A DNA stretch of 27,300 nt, from NCBI GenBank assembly GCA_964623885.1, contig CAZUVM010000253.1, forward strand, positions 1-27,300, given 5' to 3'. Shown piece by piece: positions 16,201-23,946 of this stretch. Position numbers and translations under genes: made by a program. Every line of letters starts with the position of its first letter. Position 1 is the stretch's first letter. The DNA comes from CAZUVM01 sp964623885. GTDB taxonomy: Bacteria; Verrucomicrobiota; Verrucomicrobiia; Limisphaerales; UBA8199. Below the pieces are notes generated by a model that had not been told where the DNA came from, ran no database searches, and saw nothing but the letters and a program-made list of their open reading frames with translations.

Positions 16201-16437
16201 CCGGAGCCGCCGCCGAGGATCGATTCCATCACCATACAAAACGGAATTGCTCTGTCATTTTTGACGCTGACCAACCGGTTTTATGAAGTGGATATAATTT
16301 CGAATCTGCTAAACGGCACATGGACGTCCTTGACCACCCAAATCCCCGGCAACGGAGCCACGCACACAGTTACCGACGCGGTGACGAATGCTCCGACTCG
16401 ATTTTATCGGCTCAAGGTGCTAGATGTTGGATACTAG
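13231..16437 (+). CDS. Secreted GH30-like glycoside hydrolase with Ig-type and putative-Ig (He_PIG) repeats
   Basis: A 1068-residue exported protein. The ATG at 13231 gives a signal peptide (KAELALCGLLACGSSGVCS) and has AAAAGG about 10 bases upstream; the frame extends back to 13186 but without a signal. Residues ~24-420 resemble GH30 (clan A): QTIAGWGHGGG near the start, YNEPS with acid/base E185, and TAQTEMG with nucleophile E274, followed by a beta-sandwich. Known GH30 activities include xylanase, glucosidase and fucosidase, so the substrate is open. Then come three PKD/Ig-like domains (about 430-740, each with GTYTFNVNVSDG or a variant) and three He_PIG repeats (about 742-1005, PAGLALNSLTGAITGTPTNSG type). 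The C-terminus NAPTRFYRL matches the FYRL end of the GH16 protein. Likely a surface or secreted polysaccharide-degrading enzyme. Confidence 0.85.
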   Translation: MKAELALCGLLACGSSGVCSDVVIQPAQQFQTIAGWGHGGGVLGGTGGAEAFLPPALADPVNYQYLDYLTDDLGLTGSRTWEVGPRIDGRGTDNGDCDIVDWNLFETDTLSPQDAAYLVHYQNRIVAEGFQPSFYSSPGYPTHASDQKPWVMNHPGERAQQIWASSLYLKTNYGINIRYAVIYNEPSMASTILTDDIKALGPRFIAQGLATQVQYAEAVAPQTDWGYITPALNDADMWPYVGRISFHNYGTADPYRTYLRDYGSARKLTTAQTEMGNPTFDDLFSDLTLAGVSYWEVAYSASSTLAPNSGLTAFTPSGTYFRLRQLMHYVRPGAVRVGAVSSDPSLHVLAFMQSGKVTTVIENTSSAQTVNLSGLWPGSYGVSKSASGATSFQELGIRTVGADGLLTLTNIGGSSTVTTIYPYAGTNQPPTIEVWGASPGYVVAPTNSATVTVTASDPELAALTYHWSVMNQPSGANAVFANSNATTTLVSGLTIAGTYTFNVNVSDGTNTASRQLYLAVYGSNPPPVLGATGFRIAAPYGLVFGLPSSVTHATIELPTTTATLQAGISDLANSDFTGRGTWSLVSQPPGANAGVTSTTYIFVSLRANVTNMTVPGDYLFQINVTNPGNPDLTAQILCTINPASSPPVISSITATPAGVTLPTNSLQLSAMTSGSTNQPLRHWWVVKTAPVGAKPMFNHQGTTNTTVSNLNLAGSYTFTLRAFDDLHMTTQDKTIAVGSALGAPVITSPPAGSVIAGAPFAYNITASGSPTGFSALNPPPGLGFSNGVISGTPLIVGTYNIQLAATNANGVGYGNLMLTVKLPLPVITSSVTADGQVNAPFNFTVQAMSVATSFGATGLPAGLALNSLTGAITGTPTNSGTFNITITASNSTGSVTNALTIIIYNGVAAAPVITSALNATGSLSASFNYQTTATNNPTSFFAIGLPLGLSFDPASGRIFGIPSVSGNFTVTLRASNNGGTGSASLALSIGPEPPPRIDSITIQNGIALSFLTLTNRFYEVDIISNLLNGTWTSLTTQIPGNGATHTVTDAVTNAPTRFYRLKVLDVGY

Positions 16438-16448
16438 ATGCTCGATAC
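16421..16448. repeat. 14-bp direct repeat across the GH30-like stop codon
   Basis: TAGATGTTGGATAC (16421-16434) is followed directly by TAGATGCTCGATAC (16435-16448), 12 of 14 identical. A further CGGATGC follows. The last codons and the stop of the GH30-like gene are made of this repeat. Confidence 0.7.
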
Positions 16449-16739
16449 CGGATGCATGAAACGTGATGCGCCATCCGCCTTCGCTCCCCTTCGTCGCGAC
16501 AAGTGCGGGTCAAGTCCTGGTTTAAACTTGTCACTTCCGCGACAGCGGAAGTAACCACTTCTAAGTATCCGCGAAACGGCTCGATGCCGGTTGCGCATGT
16601 CAACCAAGAAGCGAATGCGGCAAACAAAAGGCGAGCCAAACCGGTGTGCATTATCATTGACCGACGCCGATTCCGATTCGGCGCTCGAGTGTGTCCGCGT
16701 GCACAAAATGGTTCAGGCGCACGACGAGGAAACGATACG
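16438..16739. other. 302-bp intergenic region between GH30-like and DoxX-like genes
   Basis: Holds the end of the 14-bp repeat, a perfect hairpin (16533-16552) and, at its right edge, a ribosome binding site GAGGA (16726-16730). The frame of the downstream gene is open back to 16503, but that stretch is basic, lacks family features and overlaps the hairpin, so I do not count it as coding. Confidence 0.5.
16533..16552 (+). terminator. Perfect hairpin, possible terminator of the GH30-like transcript
   Basis: ACTTCCGC - GACA - GCGGAAGT: eight perfect pairs with a four-base loop, about 95 bp after the GH30-like stop. There is no run of T after it, so intrinsic termination is uncertain; it could also be a REP-type palindrome. 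Confidence 0.35.
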
Positions 16740-17555
16740 ATGAACGAAAACGCCGCCGCGAAAGGCGGACCGACCGCGATCGCCGGCGCGAGCCACGTAG
16801 CGTTTGCCGTGACCATGATCGCGCTCGGAATCATGGGCCTGGCGAAGGGCGATTTCGCTCCGGTGTGGCAGCCCGTTCCCAAGGGCGTACCGGCACGAGC
16901 GACTTTGTACTGTTTGTGCACCTTCATCCCCTTGCTGGCTGGAATCGGCCTGCTCTGGCCACGCACCGTCGCTGCTGCGGCCCGCGTGCTTTTCGCCTGG
17001 CTGTCGGTTTGGATGCTGCTCTTTCGGGTGCCGAACATTTTCCGCGCTCCCGCCTCGCAGGAAACCTGGTCGGGCTGCGCAGAGACCGCGGCGATCGTGG
17101 CGGGGGCCTGGGTGCTTTGCGCCTGGTCCGCCGTCGCCGGGGCGAAGCGTGGCCCTGCGTCCGCCAACGGCCCGCTCGGTGTGCGGCTGGCGCGCTTGCT
17201 CTACGGTCTGGCGTTGCTGCCATTCGGCGTGGCCCATTTCACCTATTTCAAGGAAACCGCCGCGATGGTACCGGGCTGGATGCCCGCGCGCACGGCTTGG
17301 GCGGCTTTCACCGGCGGAGCCTTCCTTACGGCGGGTGTGGCCGTGCTCATCGGCGTGTGGGCGAGACTGGCGGCCACGCTTGCTGCGCTGCAATTGGCTT
17401 TGTTCACGCTGCTGGTGTGGGTGCCCATCGTGGTCGCCGGCCCCAAGCCATTTCAATGGAGCGAATTCGTGATCTCCTGGACGGTGACGGCCGCCGCGTG
17501 GGTGGTGGCCGATTCTTATCGCGGCCAACACTGGCTCGCGGTGGGCCAGCGCTAG
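16740..17555 (+). CDS. Multi-pass membrane protein, DoxX-like
   Basis: A 271-residue hydrophobic protein with about eight predicted transmembrane helices (roughly 17-36, 56-73, 78-97, 113-134, 150-170, 186-207, 209-233, 242-259). The second half, LLPFGVAHFTYF then VPGWMPARTAWAAFTGG, resembles DoxX-type membrane proteins (GxxHF and PxWxP patterns); the first half looks like a diverged second copy of the same fold. The ATG at 16740 has GAGGA nine bases upstream. An extension to 16503 is open but lacks family features. Coding GC is visibly higher than in the neighbours, so several long spurious frames overlap it. Function unknown; DoxX relatives have been linked to redox and membrane stress. No operon partner. 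Confidence 0.7.
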   Translation: MNENAAAKGGPTAIAGASHVAFAVTMIALGIMGLAKGDFAPVWQPVPKGVPARATLYCLCTFIPLLAGIGLLWPRTVAAAARVLFAWLSVWMLLFRVPNIFRAPASQETWSGCAETAAIVAGAWVLCAWSAVAGAKRGPASANGPLGVRLARLLYGLALLPFGVAHFTYFKETAAMVPGWMPARTAWAAFTGGAFLTAGVAVLIGVWARLAATLAALQLALFTLLVWVPIVVAGPKPFQWSEFVISWTVTAAAWVVADSYRGQHWLAVGQR

Positions 17556-17651
17556 CGGCTGTCGTATGGCCTGCGCACGAAGCAAAATCAATATTGGACA
17601 GGGTCACCCAGCGGTTTACTGCTTGAAACGCGTTCCAAACAGTATCCAGCA

Positions 17652-18629
17652 TCACTTCAAATTCCCCAGTTCCGCTGCATACGAGAAAAGGGCCGGAGTA
17701 CCGCCGGTATGCCAGAACAGGACGGTCTCCTCCTTCCCGATTCTGCCGCGGCGAACCATGTCGATAAGCGCGCCTGCGGTTCTCCCCGTATACACCGGAT
17801 CCAACAGAATTCCCTCCGCCGCGGCTACCAAAGAAATCGCCTCTCGTTCCAACGCCCCGACGATTCCATATCCTGCCCCAGTGTAATCATTGCAGAGACA
17901 CACGTCTGTCGGAGCGATCTCTCCTTCATAGGGGCAAAAGGCTTTCAGTTCATTTGCAATATTGCAGATGTGCTGGTCGAATGGGAGCGCGCCGGCTTCC
18001 TCCTTGTCGATCGTGATTCCCAATGCCTGCGCGCCAAGGTCGTGAATACGTGCGCCAACCAAGAGCCCGGCCTGTGTTCCACCCGAACTGGACGCAAAAA
18101 CAATCCGGTCGAAACGGATCGCATTTTCCGAAAGCTGGCTGTGCAGTTCGCCGACCGCGTCAACAAAGCCGCGAGCTCCGATCGCATTCGAGCCCCCGTA
18201 AGGAATCAAATACGGCCGACGCCCCTGTCGGCGCAGGTCCTCATGGATGCGGCCAAGGCTTTCCCCCTTTCGTTCGGCGCCCATGAGATGGATTCTGGCA
18301 TGGAGAAGACGGTCCAAAAGAAAATTGCCGTTCGCTGCCGGCGGTTCGGTGCCGCCGAGAACCAGGTGGCATTCTAGACCAACAGCCGCACACGCCGCCG
18401 CGGTCTGCCGACAGTGATTCGATTGTTGCGCTCCTGCCGTTATGACTACGTCGGCGTTTGCAGTCAGCGCCTCCTCAATGAAATACTCGAGCTTTCTGGT
18501 CTTGTTCCCCCCAAATGCAAGGCCGGTAAGGTCATCACGCTTCATCCAAATCTCAGGTCCGCCCAGGATCTCGCTCAAACGTCGAAGCGCGACCAGCGGT
18601 GTCGGGTAATGACCTAGCCTGTTCTTCAT
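17652..18629 (-). CDS. D-cysteine desulfhydrase / ACC deaminase-family PLP enzyme
   Basis: A 325-residue fold-type II PLP enzyme. It begins LGHYPTPLVALRRLSE and has IWMKRDDLTGLAFGGNKTRKLEYF, with PLP-binding K43 in GGNK. AGAQQSNHCRQTAAACA, the phosphate-binding SSSGGTQAGLL and the C-terminal FWHTGGTPALFSY are all typical of the D-cysteine desulfhydrase, L-cysteate sulfo-lyase and 1-aminocyclopropane-1-carboxylate deaminase group. These split amino acids to a keto acid and ammonia, with H2S or sulfite for the sulfur substrates. The sequence does not allow me to choose among them, though D-cysteine desulfhydrase is the usual annotation. The ATG at 18629 with GAGG six bases upstream is preferred over TTG at 18635. 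No sulfur genes adjoin it. Converges with the DoxX-like gene across a 96-bp gap. Confidence 0.87.
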   Translation of the reverse strand: MKNRLGHYPTPLVALRRLSEILGGPEIWMKRDDLTGLAFGGNKTRKLEYFIEEALTANADVVITAGAQQSNHCRQTAAACAAVGLECHLVLGGTEPPAANGNFLLDRLLHARIHLMGAERKGESLGRIHEDLRRQGRRPYLIPYGGSNAIGARGFVDAVGELHSQLSENAIRFDRIVFASSSGGTQAGLLVGARIHDLGAQALGITIDKEEAGALPFDQHICNIANELKAFCPYEGEIAPTDVCLCNDYTGAGYGIVGALEREAISLVAAAEGILLDPVYTGRTAGALIDMVRRGRIGKEETVLFWHTGGTPALFSYAAELGNLK

Positions 18630-18788
18630 GCTCAAGCCTCAAGGCAATCGAACTAAACTATGGGTTGTCTCCATCCACTCCCAGCCAATTCGCCGATTTA
18701 GAGAGCCCATTATCTGACTCCCAAGCCGGCGCACTTTGCGCTTGGCAATGGGGGCAGGAGGAGTAAAACGAGGCAACCTGTAACCCTT

Positions 18789-19559
18789 ATGCCGCTAATC
18801 GAGAACCACAAGGTCGGCATCCTGCCGCTCAACCTGAGGCCGGGCGACATCGCCTTGAAGATGAACCAGCAGGCTAAACTGGGAGCCGGCTGGAGCAGGT
18901 GGGGCAGCAAGAGCATCATCAGCAACGCGATCAGTGCCTTCACCACCATCAACCCCGAGTACGTCCATGGCGGCCTTGCCGTGGGCCAGGGTCGCCTCGT
19001 CGAGGTCAACGGCGGCCTTACGGCCGATAACATCAACGGCACACGCCTTTTTGCCAACATCTACTTGACCGATATCGCCCGTGACGTGGCCAGTGCTTCC
19101 TTCGATGTCTGGCGTTGCAAGGACACCGAACTCGCGAACGAAGTGGCGCGGCAGGCCTACCCGTTCGTTTACCAGGGCACTCTCAAGGGCTGGGGTTACA
19201 ACCTCCGCGACGCGGCGTCGTCGGTGGGTTGGAAGACGGCCGGCCAAGTGCTCGGTCACGGGTCCTTGGGAGCCACCAGCGGCAAGCCTGCGCCGGCTCC
19301 CGCGCGCGAGAATCCCGACGCGCTCGACATCGCCATCTCGGAGCGCCGGCGCTTCTTCTGCACCCAGTTCGTTGTATGGCTTTACAACGTCGTTTCCTCC
19401 CGCATCCTGCATCGTGGGCGTGGCGCCATCCTGATGGACCACAAAGAGGCCTACCCCGGCTACCTGGCCGAAGTGCTGCACAAACGTTCATCCAATTTCG
19501 TCTACCTGGGGTGCATTCGCAGTGCCCACCAGGCGGGCGACATCAAAAAGCTGTTCTGA
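18789..19559 (+). CDS. YiiX/permuted NlpC-P60-like cysteine hydrolase
   Basis: A 256-residue protein with the features of the permuted papain-fold (YiiX / DUF830 / LRAT-like) group. LRPGDIALKM is near the N-terminus (16-25), then YVHGGLAVGQGRLVEVNGG with candidate catalytic H60 and the following E72, and later RRFFCTQFVVWLYN with candidate nucleophile C191. The His-before-Cys order marks the permuted type, as opposed to classical NlpC/P60. Members hydrolyse amide or ester bonds in peptides or lipids. No signal peptide is evident, so it is probably cytoplasmic. A loop of about 30 residues rich in Ala/Pro (about 155-180) lies before the Cys motif. The start lacks a close ribosome binding site. 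Divergent from the PLP enzyme gene across 159 bp. Substrate unknown. Confidence 0.68.
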   Translation: MPLIENHKVGILPLNLRPGDIALKMNQQAKLGAGWSRWGSKSIISNAISAFTTINPEYVHGGLAVGQGRLVEVNGGLTADNINGTRLFANIYLTDIARDVASASFDVWRCKDTELANEVARQAYPFVYQGTLKGWGYNLRDAASSVGWKTAGQVLGHGSLGATSGKPAPAPARENPDALDIAISERRRFFCTQFVVWLYNVVSSRILHRGRGAILMDHKEAYPGYLAEVLHKRSSNFVYLGCIRSAHQAGDIKKLF

Positions 19560-19695
19560 GCGATGCTCTCCCCTCAGCCCTCAATACCATGACACTCACA
19601 CAAATCGAGCCGCGCCCGGGCACTTGCCGGGGTGCCAGCAACCCCACAACACTGTGAATCTTTGTTGTCGGCGGAAGAATCGTCGCCAGACGTTT

Positions 19696-19752
19696 CACCC
19701 GCGGAGCGCTCATTACAGGTGGTCAGCAAAAAGCCAATTTCCTGCCATCAGT
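19696..19752. repeat. Direct repeat copy 1, overlapping the 3' end of the DUF3160 gene
   Basis: Starts CACCCGCGGAGCGCTCATTA and contains the core TGGTCAGCAAAAAGCCAA, ending ATCAGT. It matches the copy at 23730-23782 in the same orientation at 48 of 53 aligned positions, with a four-base gap. The DUF3160 stop codon (19748-19750) lies inside this copy. Confidence 0.85.
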
Positions 19753-22700
19753 GGATCTCCGCCTCCAGGATCGATATCCGATCCTCATTCATGATTAAAC
19801 CATGAAGTTTGGTGGCCGAGTCAAACCGCAGTACGCTGCCGTTCAGCCATGAGGCGCCGTCGAGCGCATAATCGCGGCCGTCGACCACTAAGAACTGCTT
19901 TCCCCTGTAATTGCTCGCCCAGTAGTCGCGCGTCGCCATAAACGCAAAGTGGCGGCTGTCCGGGCTGAAATAAATGTATTCCTCCTCATCGGGCTCTCCG
20001 ATGAAGTCGTACGGCCCGTATTCGAGCCCGGAAATGACCGCATAATGGTTGCGATCCCGCTCCGAGATATACGCCCAGCTCTTATTATCAGGACTGAAGG
20101 TGAAGTAATCGCTACGAAAGCCGCTTGGCCCCTTTGCAGATTTCAAATGCGGTTTGCCGTCGATTACATAATATGCCGCGCCCGACCGGCCGGCGAGAAA
20201 AGCGAAGTGGTTGCTGTCCGGACTGAATTCAATGTCGCGCGTTGATCCATAGTCATCAAACTCCGGGCCGCCATGTAACACCCAATATCCCTCACCTATC
20301 GGTTCCCCAACGCGGTAGGCTAGCTTGCTCCCGTCGGGGCTGAAGGTTAGATGCTCGATTTGTCCTGCAAAGTCACGGCCTGCTACGCCGTCCAGGACAA
20401 CGCAATTGCGAACACGATTGTTCCCGTCCTGTGTTGCCTGGGCAAACGCCACATGTTTGCTGTCCGGGCTGAACGCGGCGCAGTAAACCGAACCATTCGG
20501 ATATTCCTGCTGGTCCACAACGACAAAGACCTTTTGTCCACGTTGTCCGACATAGGTAAAATGCCGGCCGTCGGGACTGAACCCCGCTGACGGGCCCAGC
20601 ATTTCCAGTTGGAGAATGGAGTCCCACGGGACGCCTTCTTTCCCATCTACGCTGACGACCCAATTTGCCCCTTTGCGTATCGCGCATGCCAGGTGCTCTC
20701 CATCCGCGCTTAGAAACGGCCCAAACGTTTCTCCGATTGTGGTATCCCCGAATCGTTGTACCTGCGATAGCACATCTTCGCACCTCATCACCTCTTCGCC
20801 ATCTTTTATGACGATCCCTTTCCCATCGCGGTGTGCTGCGTAAACCCAATGCTCGGAATTTTCGCTGAAGCTGAAACTATGGTGCAGCACTTCATCCAGC
20901 ACTGGACCACGCTTGCCATCCACCACCACGCAGTGATTGCCGCGATCGATATTTCCCACATAAGCGTGGTGCTTGCTGTTCGGGCTGAAGACAAACGGCC
21001 ATTGGCTCTTCGATACATCTCTAATGCTCGAGAACCGATCGCCTTCGACACCATCCAGTACCACACAGGAGTTGCTCCCGGCCCGCGCGATATAAACCAG
21101 GTGCTCGCCGTCGGGGCTGAACATCATGTAGTTCACGTCATCGTATTTATTTCCCGCGACGCCGTCGCACACGACCCACCATTTCCCATCTCCGCGTGCC
21201 CGGTAAGCCACGTGCCGGCAATCCTCGCTCATCGTCAGCCAGCCTTCGTGTTTCACCAGCACCTTGGGCGTTGGACCGAGCGGTACTTCTTTCAAGTTGA
21301 GCTGGATCTTGCCTGGCTCGCCTTGTTTGACCTCGGGTGCGAATGCGGCGGAGTTTTGCTGACTGGGCATGGGCGTTCCGGCGCTGAGAAAACTGCTGGT
21401 AAATGGCGGGGCCGGCGGCGCCTTGCGTTGCTGCACCAACTCGCGCCAGGAGTTGTCATCGAGCGGCTGATTCTCAGGCCGGGCGAACTCGCGGTAGCTT
21501 AGCACCGCCCCGCGATAAAGCTGCAGACCGCCCTTGTAAGGCAACACCATATACAGCGTCTGCGGGCGAGCCACGCCGGCATACAAGATTGCTCCATTAA
21601 ACTGGTCGTGAAAAATGCGCGAAATAATTGGAAATTCGTCAGGCCAGGTGTCGGAGTAATAGCCCTGCAGACCTGCGATCGTCCCCCCGTACCTGCGTAC
21701 CCAGTCGGCATCATCGTGCGTCAGCGCCTCGCCGGATAATTGTTTTTGCGCCAGCACTGCAAGTTGATCGCAAACTTCAGCGAGCCGACGCAAGATCGGC
21801 GGCGCGAACTGCCGGCACTCGAAATACATCCGCAGCGTTTTGGTTTCCTCCGCATTGGCCTTTCCGGTTTCCGACACTTGCTTTAGCATGTCATCGAGAT
21901 CGTTCTGAAGTTTCCTAGCATCGTTCATCTGCTCCTCGTGCGCAGAATAGAACTGCCGTATAAACCGGCTGAAATGATCGAGTTGGGGGCGTAACCTTTG
22001 CTTTTCCTGCTCGCTAATACCGTTGTAATTGTTGTGCATCATCGCCTCAAAGCGGTACAGCTCCGCCGCTAAAGTGCTGGGATCAAACCGGTCATCGGCG
22101 ACGATGTTCGCGAAGGCTTCGGCGGAGTCGCGCGACAGTTTTGCGAGGCCGCTGAAAAATGCGGGATAAGGTGCAACGATTCCAGGGGGCGGCGTGTGGA
22201 TGCCCGCCGTAATCGCGCCCATTTTTGAATAAAGCGCCCAGGTATGGCGTTGCTCGGACCATGCCGCCAATTGCATCCAAAGCTGCAGATCGCTCCATGC
22301 TTCGGTGCGCAACGGCGCCGGTGCCGTGGCCGGCAGCCGTTCCTGTAATTTCGCCAGCAGTTCCATGGACTGACCGTATAACGACCTGGGCATTGCCGGA
22401 CAATCCGCCTTCTGCACCGCCTCGAGTATGGGTTTGCCGAATTGCCCTTCCATTGCCAGCTTTGCGGCGGCCGAGCGCAATACCGGCGAAGCAACCACGA
22501 AATCCAGGCCCGAAGGAAGAAACCGGCCGCGAGATTTTGGCTCGACCGTATTTTGAAAGCAGACCTCGCACGGCAATTGCCGGGTCGGCAGCAGGCGAAA
22601 ACCCCGCGTCGTTTCGGCAAACCGAGAAAACTCAGCCGGGCTCAAGGACTGGTCATTAATGCGCGGTACGGGCACCGCTGTTTGCAGTTTCCTGCGGATC

Positions 22701-23554
22701 TCGGCCAGGTGCGCCCGCGTTTTCACGGGTCCAAACTCGCCCGCGAGCAAGGCCCTGGCTGTCGCAGTGTATACCGACACGCTGCCATCATCGGCCGGGG
22801 CCACGAATGCGTCATACGGATCCGTGAGCTGGTTCCAAAGCTTCAGCAGTTTGGCGTCGCTCTCGATAAGCCATGCGAGGTACACCGCCAGCAGCGTTTC
22901 GCGCTCGTTTGCTAAACGAAAATCGACATTCGCATACCAGGTCCGCGCGCGATAAAAGTCCGACAAGTCCTCCGATTCAGTATAAAAGCTTTGCGGCCGA
23001 AATGACACGGGCGACAATGGAAAGCCAATTGGCACGCGCACCGGTGCGGTGCCGTTCGTCAAAGATTGGATTAACCGTTGCTGCTCGGCGCCGAGCGTTT
23101 CGCGATAAGCAGGTTCCTGAAATGCCAGACCTATTGAAGCGTAGTCCGAGATTGCGGCGAACTCCGGAGCGCTGTTGGTTGCTTGTGCCCGAGCAGCGTC
23201 TAACAAGTGGCGCGAGAACTCTCGCAGCCGGGCGCTTTGCGTGCGCTCCATCTCTTTCACGCCTTCCTCGAGCAATATGTGATACGTATGCCATGCCGTA
23301 TCCGGAGTGACAAAAACCTGCAAATCGCTTCTCAAGTACGGCTCGAAAATCTGCATGTATTCAGGAGCGGCAACCACAAACCCCTGACGTTCGAGAATCT
23401 TTGCCGCCTCTGCCGAACCTCGAAAAAGGCTCATGCCATCCGTCTGCTTCAAGTCATACAGTGGTTGCGCCGCCATGCCAGCGAGCGTCAAACTGGCCAG
23501 CACGCTCACGATCGCAGAGGTCATATGCCGACGACTCCGCAGTATCGTTTTCAT
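19748..23554 (-). CDS. DUF3160 protein with C-terminal 11-repeat beta-propeller
   Basis: A 1268-residue exported protein. The ATG at 23554 has AAGGA about nine bases upstream and gives a basic start followed by a hydrophobic signal (SAIVSVLASLTLAGMAA). Residues ~70-700 resemble DUF3160: VFVTPDTAWHTYHILLEEG, FRPQSFYTES, YGQSMELLAKLQ, MHNNYNGISEQEKQRL and LPYKGGLQLYRGAVLSYREF. After a linker (~700-760), residues ~763-1260 carry eleven repeats of about 40-50 residues built on FSPDSKHxAY plus VVVDGxxG, as in TolB/WD40-like propellers. DUF3160 function is unknown to me; the propeller suggests a binding scaffold. Envelope or extracellular location is likely. The gene is isolated and flanked by ~55-bp direct repeats. 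Confidence 0.85.
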   Translation of the reverse strand: MKTILRSRRHMTSAIVSVLASLTLAGMAAQPLYDLKQTDGMSLFRGSAEAAKILERQGFVVAAPEYMQIFEPYLRSDLQVFVTPDTAWHTYHILLEEGVKEMERTQSARLREFSRHLLDAARAQATNSAPEFAAISDYASIGLAFQEPAYRETLGAEQQRLIQSLTNGTAPVRVPIGFPLSPVSFRPQSFYTESEDLSDFYRARTWYANVDFRLANERETLLAVYLAWLIESDAKLLKLWNQLTDPYDAFVAPADDGSVSVYTATARALLAGEFGPVKTRAHLAEIRRKLQTAVPVPRINDQSLSPAEFSRFAETTRGFRLLPTRQLPCEVCFQNTVEPKSRGRFLPSGLDFVVASPVLRSAAAKLAMEGQFGKPILEAVQKADCPAMPRSLYGQSMELLAKLQERLPATAPAPLRTEAWSDLQLWMQLAAWSEQRHTWALYSKMGAITAGIHTPPPGIVAPYPAFFSGLAKLSRDSAEAFANIVADDRFDPSTLAAELYRFEAMMHNNYNGISEQEKQRLRPQLDHFSRFIRQFYSAHEEQMNDARKLQNDLDDMLKQVSETGKANAEETKTLRMYFECRQFAPPILRRLAEVCDQLAVLAQKQLSGEALTHDDADWVRRYGGTIAGLQGYYSDTWPDEFPIISRIFHDQFNGAILYAGVARPQTLYMVLPYKGGLQLYRGAVLSYREFARPENQPLDDNSWRELVQQRKAPPAPPFTSSFLSAGTPMPSQQNSAAFAPEVKQGEPGKIQLNLKEVPLGPTPKVLVKHEGWLTMSEDCRHVAYRARGDGKWWVVCDGVAGNKYDDVNYMMFSPDGEHLVYIARAGSNSCVVLDGVEGDRFSSIRDVSKSQWPFVFSPNSKHHAYVGNIDRGNHCVVVDGKRGPVLDEVLHHSFSFSENSEHWVYAAHRDGKGIVIKDGEEVMRCEDVLSQVQRFGDTTIGETFGPFLSADGEHLACAIRKGANWVVSVDGKEGVPWDSILQLEMLGPSAGFSPDGRHFTYVGQRGQKVFVVVDQQEYPNGSVYCAAFSPDSKHVAFAQATQDGNNRVRNCVVLDGVAGRDFAGQIEHLTFSPDGSKLAYRVGEPIGEGYWVLHGGPEFDDYGSTRDIEFSPDSNHFAFLAGRSGAAYYVIDGKPHLKSAKGPSGFRSDYFTFSPDNKSWAYISERDRNHYAVISGLEYGPYDFIGEPDEEEYIYFSPDSRHFAFMATRDYWASNYRGKQFLVVDGRDYALDGASWLNGSVLRFDSATKLHGLIMNEDRISILEAEIH

Positions 23555-23729
23555 ACGTCCGCTTCCTTTCCGTAATCCGATCAGAAGCCGATCCCTGCAC
23601 CTTGTCAACCAAAGAAACTACCGCAACGCCGAGTGCTCCTGTTTATCACCGTTCCGGAACCTTGGCGTGCCTGGCAGCCTTTAAAACAGAAACTTTTGCT
23701 CATATTGCTGCGGCCGCAGTCTTTAACCT

Positions 23730-23782
23730 CACCCGCGCAGCGCTCAGTACATTTGGTCAGCAAAAAGCCAAATTCCATCAGT
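23730..23782. repeat. Direct repeat copy 2, upstream of the DUF3160 gene
   Basis: CACCCGCGCAGCGCTCAGTA... with the same core TGGTCAGCAAAAAGCCAA as copy 1. The two copies bracket the DUF3160 gene about 4.0 kb apart in direct orientation. Confidence 0.85.
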
Positions 23783-23824
23783 TTATCAGTTCAGTTTAGG
23801 CCCTAAGTGGCACACCTGGAGACC

Positions 23825-23875
23825 ACGAGAACGAGGAGGAGGATGAGGACGAGCTAAGATTACGATTACGATTAA
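23825..23875. repeat. GA-rich degenerate hexamer tract followed by (GATTAC)n
   Basis: ACGAGAACGAGGAGGAGGAT-type purine tract (23825-23853), then GATTAC GATTAC GATTAA (23858-23875). The purine part resembles the tract at 26361-26424. Confidence 0.7.
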
Positions 23876-23930
23876 GCAAATCAGCCATCGGCGATGGCGG
23901 GCGGAAGGAAGTAACTGCGAGAGGAAGAAG

Positions 23931-23946
23931 GAAGAGATTCCTCTTC
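23931..23946 (-). terminator. Short hairpin after argB, possible terminator
   Basis: GAAGAG-ATTC-CTCTTC, six perfect pairs, beginning seven bases past the argB stop on the minus strand and followed there by a pyrimidine-rich run. Weak stem and no pure T tract, so only tentative. Confidence 0.3.

Noticed and set aside
16691..17626. 311-residue plus-strand frame and a 292-residue minus-strand frame (16713-17591) over the DoxX-like gene
   Set aside because: Both are Arg/Gly/Ala-rich shadow frames of a GC-rich gene; only the third frame gives transmembrane helices and has a good ribosome binding site.
20831..21502. 223-residue plus-strand frame opposite the propeller region
   Set aside because: Regular FSPD repeats on the minus strand explain the open antisense frame; no independent domain is visible.
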